DNA of 64,000 nucleotides from UKL13-2 sp031414695 (GTDB lineage: Bacteria; Pseudomonadota; Gammaproteobacteria; Burkholderiales; Usitatibacteraceae), in NCBI GenBank assembly GCA_031414695.1, contig JANNWG010000016.1, positions 32,087 to 96,086 of the forward strand. Direction: 5' to 3'. The notes beneath the pieces were generated by a model that was given only the letters and a program-made list of their open reading frames with translations, did not search any database and was not told the origin of the DNA. Shown here in pieces: positions 34,467 to 43,510 of this stretch. Each line of letters opens with the position of its first letter. Within the stretch, counting starts at the first letter, position 1. Position numbers and translations under genes: made by a program.

Positions 34467-36278
34467 ATGCCGCGCGCCCTTAGAAATATTGCCATCATCG
34501 CTCACGTTGACCACGGTAAAACTACCCTGGTTGATAAACTGCTTCATCAAGCCGGCACCTTTGCCGCGCACCAGCACATCGCCGAACGGGTCATGGATTC
34601 CAATGATTTGGAAAAAGAACGCGGCATTACTATCCTGGCTAAAAATACTGCCATTGATTACGAAGGCGTGCACATCAATATTGTGGATACCCCGGGTCAC
34701 GCGGATTTCGGCGGTGAAGTCGAGCGCGTGTTGTCGATGGTGGATGGCGTACTGCTCTTGGTTGATGCGGTTGAAGGCCCAATGCCGCAAACGCGTTTTG
34801 TGACCAAAAAAGCGTTAGCGCTTGGTTTGAAGCCAATTGTGGTGGTTAATAAAATTGACCGTGACGGTGCGCGTCCTGATTGGGTTGTTAATCATACCTT
34901 TGACTTGATGGACAAACTCGGCGCAACCGAAGCGCAGCTAGATTTTCCGGTGATTTATGCATCCGCTTTGAATGGCTGGGCGACGATGGATTTGGCCGAA
35001 AAGCCAGACAATATGCGCGCCTTATTTGACGCTGTATTGAAATACGTACCAGAGCCAGTCGGCAACCCTGAAGAGCCATTACAGTTGCAGATTTCTGCGC
35101 TGGATTACTCAACTTATGTAGGTCGCATCGGCGTTGGCCGCGTGCGTCGCGGCAAAGTGAAGGCTGCGCAAGATGTGATGCTGATGGCAAATGGCACGCA
35201 GAAAAAATGCCGTGTTAATTTAGTACAAGGCTTTCAAGGCTTAAATAAAGTCGCCCTTGATGTCGCCGAAGCAGGCGAGATTGTGTTGATTACTGGCATT
35301 GAGGATTTATCCATCGGCTGCACCATTGCCGATATTGAGAAGCCAGAAGCGTTGCCGACCATGGGCGTCGATGAGCCAACGTTAACCATGAATTTTATGG
35401 TGAATGCATCGCCACTCGCTGGTCAAGAAGGCAAATTCATCACCAGCCGACAGATTCGTGACAGGCTAGATAAAGAGTTGCTGGTCAATGTGGCATTGAA
35501 AGTCGAAGAAACACAAGATACCGACGTGTTTCGTGTCTCTGGTCGTGGTGAATTGCACTTGACTATCTTGCTCGAAAACATGCGTCGCGAAGGCTTTGAG
35601 TTGGCAGTCGGCAAGCCAACAGTTGTTTTCAAAGAGATTGATGGCGTGAAGTGTGAACCGATTGAAATGCTCACCGTTGACGTGGAAGATTCACATCAAG
35701 GTGCTGTCATGGAAGCGCTCGGCGCGCGTAAGGGCGACCTCGTTGATATGGTCTCAGATGGCCGTGGTCGGGTGCGTTTAGATTACCGTATTCCGGCGCG
35801 TGGCTTGATTGGTTTCCAAACTGATTTCATGAACATGACACGCGGCACCGGTTTGAAGAGTAACGTGTTTGATGAATACGCACCTGTCAGAGGCGACATC
35901 GCCTCACGCCGCAATGGTGTGCTGATTTCAGCAGAGAAGGGCGATGCTGTTGCCTACGCGCTATGGAAGCTCCAAGATCGTGGCCGCATGATTGTCTCGC
36001 CAGGCGACCGCTTGTATGAAGGTATGGTGGTAGGCTTGCATAGCCGTGACAATGATTTGGTGGTGAACCCGATCAAAGGTAAGCAGCTTACCAACGTACG
36101 TTCGTCCGGTACTGACGAAGCCGTTGCCCTCGTACCGCCAATTCAGATTACGCTGGAATCTGCCATTGAGATGATTGAAGATGATGAATTGGTCGAAATC
36201 ACACCGAAGACCATTCGTATTCGTAAGCGTTTCTTACTTGAGCATGAGCGCAAGAAGGCGTCGCGCGAAGCGGCATAG
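34467..36278 (+). CDS. typA: ribosome-associated GTPase TypA/BipA
   Basis: This 603-residue translational GTPase is related to EF-G and involved in ribosome assembly and stress or cold adaptation. Its G motifs are AHVDHGKTTL (G1), DTPGHADFGGE (G3) and NKIDR (G4). Switch I carries 'ERGITILAKNTA'. The C-terminal domain includes 'RGLIGFQTDFMNMTRGTG' and ends in a basic tail as usual. It is monocistronic, with a strong terminator downstream. Confidence 0.97.
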   Translation: MPRALRNIAIIAHVDHGKTTLVDKLLHQAGTFAAHQHIAERVMDSNDLEKERGITILAKNTAIDYEGVHINIVDTPGHADFGGEVERVLSMVDGVLLLVDAVEGPMPQTRFVTKKALALGLKPIVVVNKIDRDGARPDWVVNHTFDLMDKLGATEAQLDFPVIYASALNGWATMDLAEKPDNMRALFDAVLKYVPEPVGNPEEPLQLQISALDYSTYVGRIGVGRVRRGKVKAAQDVMLMANGTQKKCRVNLVQGFQGLNKVALDVAEAGEIVLITGIEDLSIGCTIADIEKPEALPTMGVDEPTLTMNFMVNASPLAGQEGKFITSRQIRDRLDKELLVNVALKVEETQDTDVFRVSGRGELHLTILLENMRREGFELAVGKPTVVFKEIDGVKCEPIEMLTVDVEDSHQGAVMEALGARKGDLVDMVSDGRGRVRLDYRIPARGLIGFQTDFMNMTRGTGLKSNVFDEYAPVRGDIASRRNGVLISAEKGDAVAYALWKLQDRGRMIVSPGDRLYEGMVVGLHSRDNDLVVNPIKGKQLTNVRSSGTDEAVALVPPIQITLESAIEMIEDDELVEITPKTIRIRKRFLLEHERKKASREAA

Positions 36279-36315
36279 TACTGCACGTAAGTTGAATGAC
36301 TACTAGACGTTGAAT

Positions 36316-36346
36316 AAAAAAGCCCCGCATCGCGGGGCTTTTTTTA
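36316..36346 (+). terminator. rho-independent terminator after typA
   Basis: The stem AAAAGCCCCGC / GCGGGGCTTTT has a 2-3 nt loop and is followed by T7, 38 bp past the typA stop. The A-run on the left makes it potentially bidirectional for the convergent giant gene. Confidence 0.93.
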
Positions 36347-36353
36347 TGTTAGA

Positions 36354-36419
36354 AACTCGCCTATTGGCGGGTGTTTTAAGCAATAAATGCTTCACACTGC
36401 CCGTCAATAAACGAGTTTA
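36354..36419. repeat. R6 palindromic repeat, copy D (best-preserved copy)
   Basis: This is a near-perfect palindrome: AAACTCGCCTATTGGCGGG on the left, a central GCAATAAATGC, and CCCGTCAATAAACGAGTTT on the right. It lies between the typA terminator and the stop of the giant gene. Confidence 0.85.
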
Positions 36420-36424
36420 TGGTT

Positions 36425-39400
36425 TTACTTAACGGTCACAGTGAAAGCAACTGTACCGGTTTGCATCGGTAACAGTATTCCGGTGAGGCTCCATTGAATT
36501 GGACCGCCCATATTCACGGCTGGCTGTACGCTGACGTTGCAAACCGTCACCATCATTGGTAGCGGCATGATGCAGCTAGCACTCGTAAATCCAGAAAAGG
36601 CTGGCGTGCCGTCGTTGATAACAATATTGTTTAAGCTAAAGGCGGAAACGTTTGTGTATGTGATGCGATATTCGAGTAGATCCAGTGGCCTTGCGGTGTT
36701 GGATGTCACCGCTGCACCGCCTTGCGTCACATTACGCACCGATTTAGAGAGCGTTAAGCCGCTACCGGTTGTGCCAACAGTGGTGATATCTACCCGGGTG
36801 AGCGTGGTGGTAGCGCCCATAGTCGGCACAAATGTCGACGTGACATTAATCACGTTTTGTGCGCCCTGTGGCGCATTCGCCGGAATGTTGGATTTAACAA
36901 TGATGCAAACTTGATCGCCAGGCATTGTCGCAACGGCCGCCGCTAACACCATCGCCCCTTCAATGCCATTAAGTAGGCCATCGCAGTTAGTATCACGATA
37001 AAGCTGCGTGGTCCAACCCATTACCATCGGTGAAGGTGTATCGGTTGTGCTAAAGGTCACATTGCCCGCAAGCCCTGCATTAAAAGTGTGCGTATAAAGC
37101 AAGCTCGCGCCGGGCGGACCAGAAAGCGCGCCATCCGTCGTAAAGGTATTGGTGCCAAGCATATTCGCCACAACCATGTCGATGGCGGTGTTATTCGGGT
37201 TATTTGAAGCTGGCTCGGCACCGCCACTAATGACTGCCGTATTGGTAAAGCCTGGAACAGCCATCGCACCAACGGCTACCGTCAGCGTGATTGGATTGCC
37301 GGACATACCCGTTGCGATAACCGTACTTGATGTACAAGTGACAACCTGCATCACGGCGCTACAAGTCCAGCCAGTGCCAGTACCAGTGACAAACGTTAAA
37401 CCAGCCGGCAAGGTATCTACGATGGTAATAACGCCGATGGTAGGGGCGCTACCAAGGACATTTCGTGGCGTTAGTGTAAATACACCATTCGTGCCAACGG
37501 TAAAGTTACCGACATGGGTCTTGGCGAGTGTTAAATCAGGCGCCAAAATAATGGTCGGGTCTATTGCGGTGTTGTTTCCCAAATCACTGTCCGTGCCAGC
37601 ATTCGATACCGTCGCCACATTGTTTACTAATGTGGTTTGCGCGTTAACGTTTACGGTAACGGTGATGAGCGGATAGCTTGCGCTCGCAATTAAGACATCG
37701 GTACGGGTGCAGGTGAGTGTCATTAAGACGCATGTCCAGCCTGTTCCTGAAATGGCTGTGGCGGTGAGCCCCACTGGTAGCGTATCTACTACTGTTACCG
37801 TCGTGGCAGCTGGCTTAGGTGAACTACCAATATTGGCAACCAAAATAGAGTAAGTTGCACCAACTTGGCCTTGCGTGAAATTACCAACGTGCGTTTTGCC
37901 GATGGTCAAATCGGGCAGCGCTTGTACCGTCAACACAGCGGTATTAGACGTTGCACCAGCACCTGTTTGGGTGGAGGAGATGGCGGTCGTGGTGTTATTT
38001 TTCATGCCCGCTGTTACACCGGTGACGGTCACGGTGATCGTGCAGTTAGAAGAAGGCGTTAATGTGCCACCTGTAAATACCAGCGTATTGCCACCACTGA
38101 CCGCCAATGTGCCACCGCAAAACATATTACTGCCGTTGACCGCCGTTAGACCAGCGGGGAGTGTGTCTGTAAAGGCAATGCCGGTTAATGCCGCTGCTGT
38201 ATTGCTATTAGCCAAGGTGAAGCTCATCACAGAGGTGTCACCAATAGCGATAGATGTTGGCAAAAACGACTTGGCGATAGTGGGTGCAGTTGGTGCCACC
38301 GTAATCGTGGCGGTATTACTCACGCTACCGGTGCCGCCTTGTGTTGATGAAATAGCGGTCGTGGTGTTATTTTTGATACCAGCTGTTGCGCCAGTCACCG
38401 TCACCATGATGGTGCATGACGAGCCTGAAGCCAATACACCGCCCGTGAAGGTGAGTAAGTTGGTGCCAGTAATTACTAAACTACCACCACAGACCGCAGT
38501 CGCGCCGTTGACGGCAGTTAAGCCAGAAGGCAGTGAGTCGGTGAAGGCAACACCGGTAAAGCTAATGGTGTTATTTGGGTTAGTAATGACAATGCTAAGT
38601 GTTGCTGTACCAGCCAACGGGATGGCGGAGGTTGAAAAAGATTTTGAAATACTCGGCGGTGCATTAACCACAATTACTGCGGTATTACTTGGGCTGCCTG
38701 TGCCGAGGCTGGAGGTGAGCGCGGTGGTTTGATTCGGCCATAAACCAACGGTCACGCCAGTGACAGTAACATCGATATTGCAGGTGCCGTTCGCAGCAAG
38801 ACTGCCGCCCGTAAAGGTTAACGTATTACCACCTGTCACCGTGAGCATTCCGCCACAAGTAGCGGTTGTGCCATTCACTGCGGTTAAGCCGGTTGGCAAT
38901 GGATCATTAAAGGCAAGACCCGTCACCGCTGTGCCTACGTTGGTGATGGTGAAGCGCATGGTGGCCGTGCCACCAAAGGCGACACTAGCCACTAAAAAGG
39001 ATTTAGCAATTGAAGGTAAACCAACTAAGACCGACGCGGTGTTTGAGGCAACACCAGTCAATGCTGTGGGGCCGGTCGCGCTGACTGGTCCGGTGGTGTT
39101 ATTTTTAATGCCAGCGGTTGCACCTGTTACCGTGGTGTTGATAATGCAATTTGACGCTGCCGCAATAATGCCACCGGTGAGTGTGACTGTTTGCGAAGGT
39201 GACATGCCCGCAATGACCAACGACGAGCCAGTGCCACAAAGATTTGCCGTCGTTCCATTTACCGCCGTTAAGCCAGCAGGCAATGTGTCGCTCACAGCAA
39301 CACCAGTGATGCCAACTGTATTCGGATTGTTAATAGTGAATCGCATGGTGGTTGTGGCACCAGTACTAATAACGGCATTGGTAAATGATTTCACCAATTC

Positions 39401-42400
39401 AGGCGGTGTTAGTACATTAAGCGTTGCAGTAGCTGCGGTCAGTTGCACGCCCGCATTACTCGTTTGTACCGTGCCGGTTGAGTTGAAATAGCTCGCTGAA
39501 ACACTGCTCGTTACGCTCACGGTCACCGTACAAACCCCACTCGGCCCTAATACGCCGGTTGAAGAGCCTACATTTGTACCGCCCATCACGCCGGTTAAGG
39601 TAAGCGTGCTGCCAACGCCCGTACACATGAATGTTGGTGCGGAGGCATTGGTGATATTCGAAGGGTAGGCGTCATTAAAAATAATGCCGTTGATGGTTGC
39701 TGTTGCGCTCGGGTTGGTCAGCGTAATCGTTAACGTGGATGTGCCATTTTCTTGAATATTGACCGGCGAAAATGATTTCGCAATCGTTGGTGGCGCCACG
39801 GTGGTGACAACTAAATTAGCGACGGCTGCCGCGCCTGTACCAGCATTGGTGGTGGTGATAGCGCCCGTACTATTAGCAAACGTATTGGTAGGCGCAGGGA
39901 GGTTGGTACTTCGAACGCTGACGGATAACGTACAGTTACCATTTGGCGCCAAGGTCGCCGCACTGATGCCAAGCGTATTACCAAGCGCTACACCGCCGAC
40001 TAAGGTTGCACTAGAGCCCGCCGTACAGTTGATAGTGGTATTTGCGGGGGAGGCATTTTGCATAGCGCCTGCGGGTGCGCCTGCAGGATAGGTATCCGTA
40101 AAGGCCACGCCTGTCATCGTGAGCGCGGCGTTTGGGTTAGTGACAACGATAGTCAGCGTGGATAACCCGTTTTGAGCCACTGACGGGGGAGAAAATGTTT
40201 TGGTCGCAACTGGGTTGGCGATTACATCTACGGTGGCACTCGCGGGCGCGCCAGCTGTACCTGTCTCTAATGAAGATACGCCTGACGTCGTATTTAATTT
40301 GATGCCACCGGTTGTGCCGATAACGTTGACGGTAATGACGCAAGTGCCAAAGGCAGCAATGCCGCCACTCGCTAAATTAAGCGCGGTATTACCCGCCATC
40401 GCGCCAGGGGATACCGTGCCACCGCAAGTGTTCGTTAAGCCTGGCGTGGGTGCTATTTGCAGCCCCATGGGGAAACTATCGGTAAAGGCGACGTTGGTTA
40501 ATGGCACGCCTAGCGGATTATTCAAAGTAATAGTCATTGTGGTGGGCACATTGGCAACAACTTGCGCCGCGCCAAATGCCTTGGCAATGCCTGGTTTACC
40601 CACGGATAGGGTTGCAGTGGTATTGCTCAAGATCGCGCTGCCGCCGTTATAGTTAACGGCAGTAATGGCATTTAAGTGGTTGCCATTCGCCGTACCGGTA
40701 ACGGTAACCGTAATAGTGCAACTGCCGCCCAAGGCGATGCTGCCACTTGAAATGCCAATGGTATTGCCACCTGCCACACCCGTGCCGGCGGCGATAGAAC
40801 CGCTTGAGCCGCTACTACAGGTGATCGTTGGGTTTGGCATCATGGCATTGACAAAGCCTGCCGGATAAGTGTCTGTGAGAGACAATGTATTTAGCCCGCC
40901 TGTATTGTTAGAGGGGTTGGTAATAACGACCGTTAATACGGAGTTGTTGCCTAAATTAATCGGCGTAGGGCTAAACGATTTAACGACAGTAGGCGCTGCG
41001 CGAATACCGGCGGCAGCGGCAGCGCTGCTCGCCGAGAACATAGCGCCAATGGTCTGCCCTGAATAGACGATGCCTGCGGAATTAGTAATAAGCGTGCCAG
41101 CGGGCGTATCTTGATTTAAGGTGGTATCAAATGTGATGGAGGTAGACGCAGTAAAGGGCAAGTTGCCGCCCAGCGTAGTTGTTGCGCCAGCACCTAATCT
41201 AAACACGACGCGTGGCGGGCCTGGCATGTCGATGTATTCCGCTTGATCGTCCCCAGCCATATCAGTTTTAGTTGGTGGCGCAGAATTGGCCCCCGTTACA
41301 ATGCGTAAGCTGCCCGGTACGTAGGTCGTAAAGGCGGGAATATTGTCAGTCAGAATGAGCCCCGTACCCGTATCAAAACCGGTATTACTTAACGAAATTG
41401 TCCAGCGGATCACGTCTCCTGGTAGTAGATCGCCCCCATTCACATCGGTGAACGTTTTAACAATGTTAGGCGTGATGATGGGAACATAAATGTCGGTGAT
41501 AAACGAAATCACCGGGACGAGCACAGTCTCATTGGTGGATACCACACGAATAGTTGCACTGGTTTGGCCATTGAGAATGGCGCCGGGCGGCGTATTTACG
41601 CGCAGCAAATCCATGCCAAGCATATTTCCCCAATTTGGGAAACGGTTAGTGTTGATAACGCCAAGGTCATTGTTTGAGGAGCGGAAAAAGTTATCTAGCG
41701 CGCCTCCTTCTACCGCTGGTGTATTGACACCATTGATTTGTAATGTATCGCCATTAAAACTACGATCACCATCAAACCCGAGTACGCCAATGCGCGATAC
41801 GATAGGTCCTGAAAAAGGGGTTAAAAATCCACTGACTGGGACGGTTACAGCATTCGTAGCATTAACGTGAATGTAGCCATCAAATATCGATAAATTGCGT
41901 AGCGGCAGGGTGAAATTTTCAAACACCACAAACAATGCCCAGCCCGCATAACGATTTACATTTGATGTAAATACGACGTTTGCCCCAAAATAATCACCGG
42001 TACCACCCGCTTGTACCAATGTGGTGACATTGGCAAAGCTTGCATACGTATTGCCAATCTGACCACCGGCATTAAATATATCAAACTGTTGTGCATTGAT
42101 GATGTTGTAACCTGACCCCGCTGGGGTGCGCAATTGCATTTGATTGCGACCCACTTCTGTCGTGTCTGCAGACCCACCCCAATACAATCCCGCCCACAGT
42201 ACGGTGGAACTGGGCGGGATATTTAGATTTGCTCTTGACGACGCGAAACGACCTGCGCCCGGATCAATATTGACATAGGCCATTGTGAAGTCATTGTCAT
42301 TGCCGCCGCCATTGCCGCGCGCCGTTTGGCAGGCAGCATTACCGGAGGGCATTGCTGGATCTGTCAATGGGCAGTGCGCGATCATATTGCCGGCAAGCGC

Positions 42401-42556
42401 AACATCACCGTTGGTATTAACTGAAAATCGCGAGTTAAACGGCCGAACGATTTGAGCGTCAGCGATGGAGGGCAACAAATGCAGAATGGCGATTAAAAAC
42501 AAACTAGCCAGACTGGAATAAGCGCGGTTATTTCTGGAAGTGGAGTATGTAGGCAT
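36425..42556 (-). CDS. 2043-residue secreted protein with tandem DUF11-like Ig-fold repeats
   Basis: A signal peptide (about residues 12-34) precedes an N-terminal non-repetitive domain (about 35-370) with 'VLWAGLYWGGSADTTEVGRN' and beta-rich sequence. A first DUF11-type module begins near 'NIVKTFTDVNGGDLLPGDVI'. Eight tandem ~115-residue modules follow, each opening with K[ST/A]F and containing 'TNP', '[FD]xxPxGL' and 'CxxxVTVTG' (for example 'IAKSFSPVNIQENGTSTLTI'). Two modules begin 'KTHVGNFT'. A further beta domain precedes a last DUF11-like module ending TVTVK. No sortase motif, PEP-CTERM or autotransporter barrel is present, so the export and anchoring route is unclear. Such repeats usually form cell-surface stalks or adhesins. 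A CCTCCTT stretch rather than a Shine-Dalgarno sequence lies upstream of the ATG. Confidence 0.88.
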   Translation of the reverse strand: MPTYSTSRNNRAYSSLASLFLIAILHLLPSIADAQIVRPFNSRFSVNTNGDVALAGNMIAHCPLTDPAMPSGNAACQTARGNGGGNDNDFTMAYVNIDPGAGRFASSRANLNIPPSSTVLWAGLYWGGSADTTEVGRNQMQLRTPAGSGYNIINAQQFDIFNAGGQIGNTYASFANVTTLVQAGGTGDYFGANVVFTSNVNRYAGWALFVVFENFTLPLRNLSIFDGYIHVNATNAVTVPVSGFLTPFSGPIVSRIGVLGFDGDRSFNGDTLQINGVNTPAVEGGALDNFFRSSNNDLGVINTNRFPNWGNMLGMDLLRVNTPPGAILNGQTSATIRVVSTNETVLVPVISFITDIYVPIITPNIVKTFTDVNGGDLLPGDVIRWTISLSNTGFDTGTGLILTDNIPAFTTYVPGSLRIVTGANSAPPTKTDMAGDDQAEYIDMPGPPRVVFRLGAGATTTLGGNLPFTASTSITFDTTLNQDTPAGTLITNSAGIVYSGQTIGAMFSASSAAAAAGIRAAPTVVKSFSPTPINLGNNSVLTVVITNPSNNTGGLNTLSLTDTYPAGFVNAMMPNPTITCSSGSSGSIAAGTGVAGGNTIGISSGSIALGGSCTITVTVTGTANGNHLNAITAVNYNGGSAILSNTTATLSVGKPGIAKAFGAAQVVANVPTTMTITLNNPLGVPLTNVAFTDSFPMGLQIAPTPGLTNTCGGTVSPGAMAGNTALNLASGGIAAFGTCVITVNVIGTTGGIKLNTTSGVSSLETGTAGAPASATVDVIANPVATKTFSPPSVAQNGLSTLTIVVTNPNAALTMTGVAFTDTYPAGAPAGAMQNASPANTTINCTAGSSATLVGGVALGNTLGISAATLAPNGNCTLSVSVRSTNLPAPTNTFANSTGAITTTNAGTGAAAVANLVVTTVAPPTIAKSFSPVNIQENGTSTLTITLTNPSATATINGIIFNDAYPSNITNASAPTFMCTGVGSTLTLTGVMGGTNVGSSTGVLGPSGVCTVTVSVTSSVSASYFNSTGTVQTSNAGVQLTAATATLNVLTPPELVKSFTNAVISTGATTTMRFTINNPNTVGITGVAVSDTLPAGLTAVNGTTANLCGTGSSLVIAGMSPSQTVTLTGGIIAAASNCIINTTVTGATAGIKNNTTGPVSATGPTALTGVASNTASVLVGLPSIAKSFLVASVAFGGTATMRFTITNVGTAVTGLAFNDPLPTGLTAVNGTTATCGGMLTVTGGNTLTFTGGSLAANGTCNIDVTVTGVTVGLWPNQTTALTSSLGTGSPSNTAVIVVNAPPSISKSFSTSAIPLAGTATLSIVITNPNNTISFTGVAFTDSLPSGLTAVNGATAVCGGSLVITGTNLLTFTGGVLASGSSCTIMVTVTGATAGIKNNTTTAISSTQGGTGSVSNTATITVAPTAPTIAKSFLPTSIAIGDTSVMSFTLANSNTAAALTGIAFTDTLPAGLTAVNGSNMFCGGTLAVSGGNTLVFTGGTLTPSSNCTITVTVTGVTAGMKNNTTTAISSTQTGAGATSNTAVLTVQALPDLTIGKTHVGNFTQGQVGATYSILVANIGSSPKPAATTVTVVDTLPVGLTATAISGTGWTCVLMTLTCTRTDVLIASASYPLITVTVNVNAQTTLVNNVATVSNAGTDSDLGNNTAIDPTIILAPDLTLAKTHVGNFTVGTNGVFTLTPRNVLGSAPTIGVITIVDTLPAGLTFVTGTGTGWTCSAVMQVVTCTSSTVIATGMSGNPITLTVAVGAMAVPGFTNTAVISGGAEPASNNPNNTAIDMVVANMLGTNTFTTDGALSGPPGASLLYTHTFNAGLAGNVTFSTTDTPSPMVMGWTTQLYRDTNCDGLLNGIEGAMVLAAAVATMPGDQVCIIVKSNIPANAPQGAQNVINVTSTFVPTMGATTTLTRVDITTVGTTGSGLTLSKSVRNVTQGGAAVTSNTARPLDLLEYRITYTNVSAFSLNNIVINDGTPAFSGFTSASCIMPLPMMVTVCNVSVQPAVNMGGPIQWSLTGILLPMQTGTVAFTVTVK

Positions 42557-42655
42557 TTGGACTAGATTCTAAGGAGGTATTGCCAGATACGCTATGAATT
42601 TATACACACTTGTTGTGAATTTGTGTTTCCGCATTCTTTTGCAGTGTTTGCAACC

Positions 42656-43282
42656 CTATTTTGTGCCAAAAATCTTATCGCCAGCGTCACCAAGCCCTGG
42701 GATGATGTAGCCAACATCATTTAAGTGCGAATCAATCGCAGCAGTGAATATTTCGACGTCAGGATGTGCCAGTTCTAGCCGCGCAATGCCTTCTGGTGCG
42801 GCGACCAGCACCAGACCTTTGATGCGTTTAGCCCCAGCCTTTTTGAGCATATCAATGGTGGCAATCATTGAGCCAGCGGTAGCTAACATCGGGTCTAGGA
42901 TGATTGCGGTGCGTTCATCCAGCTTGCCTACAAATCGCTCCAAATACGGCTCTGGTGCTAGGGTTTGATGGTTTCGTGCGATGCCCACCACGCTGACTTT
43001 GGCCGACGGAATAACATCCAAAACACCATCTAACATGCCCAAACCCGCCCGCAAAATTGGCACAAGCGTGACTTTTTTGCCTTCAATTTGTTCGATGGTC
43101 ACGGTGCCACACCAGCCTTCGATGGTGGTTTTTTCTAACTTGAAGTCGCGGCACGCCTCATAGGCGAGTAAACGCCCCAGTTCCTGCGTGATTTCACGAA
43201 AACTCTTGGTTGAGATGTTTTTGTCGCGGAGTAAGCCAATTTTGTGCCGCACCAACGGATGGTGAATTTCGATTACTGGCAT
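42656..43282 (-). CDS. upp: uracil phosphoribosyltransferase
   Basis: Upp converts uracil and PRPP to UMP in pyrimidine salvage. From ATG 43282 the product is 208 residues, starting 'MPVIEIHHPLVRHKIGLLRD' as in other Upp proteins. The PRPP-binding loop is 'ILDPMLATAGSMIATI', and the uracil-binding C-terminus is 'GYIIPGLGDAGDKIFGTK'. The frame extends upstream to 43336 into repeat DNA, but homology supports the shorter start. No good Shine-Dalgarno sequence is present. It is monocistronic on the minus strand. Confidence 0.96.
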   Translation of the reverse strand: MPVIEIHHPLVRHKIGLLRDKNISTKSFREITQELGRLLAYEACRDFKLEKTTIEGWCGTVTIEQIEGKKVTLVPILRAGLGMLDGVLDVIPSAKVSVVGIARNHQTLAPEPYLERFVGKLDERTAIILDPMLATAGSMIATIDMLKKAGAKRIKGLVLVAAPEGIARLELAHPDVEIFTAAIDSHLNDVGYIIPGLGDAGDKIFGTK

Positions 43283-43317
43283 AAGGAAGTGTGTTTTCGT
43301 GGGAAAGAAAAGCTTTT

Positions 43318-43485
43318 TTGCCACAGATGAATACAAATAAGTGTAATAATTTTTGTAACCGCCGATGGACGCCGATACACGCCGATAAAGTCAAAAGCTT
43401 CATTAAGTTGGCCGCGATCAGTATGACAAGTTTATAAATGATTTGCTTTTATCGGCGTCTATCGGCGTCCATCGGCGGTTAAATG
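43318..43485. repeat. ATCGGCG-type inverted repeat element between gltL and upp
   Basis: GCCACAGATGAATACAAATA starts the element. GCCGATGGACGCCGATACAC at about 43361-43380 is mirrored by TATCGGCGTCCATCGGCGG at about 43460-43478. Each arm is made of ~10-bp units (rNGCCGATNNAC). Related elements lie at 31745 and 59512. Confidence 0.8.
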
Positions 43486-43510
43486 TTTTGTACCTCATCC
43501 ATAACAAAAC

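Noticed and set aside
37875..39491. Long plus-strand frames (285 and 243 codons) opposite the giant repeat gene
   Set aside because: The sense strand encodes a signal peptide and regular Ig-type repeats. The antisense frames are a by-product of its Val/Thr/Ala/Gly codon use.
42557..42575. CCTCCTT upstream of the giant gene start as a ribosome site
   Set aside because: On the coding strand it is anti-Shine-Dalgarno in sense; AAGGAGG reads on the opposite strand, with no gene starting from it.
43318..43485. Possible CRISPR array from the ATCGGCG direct units
   Set aside because: Units are only about 10 bp with no variable spacers, and arms are inverted. There are no cas genes.
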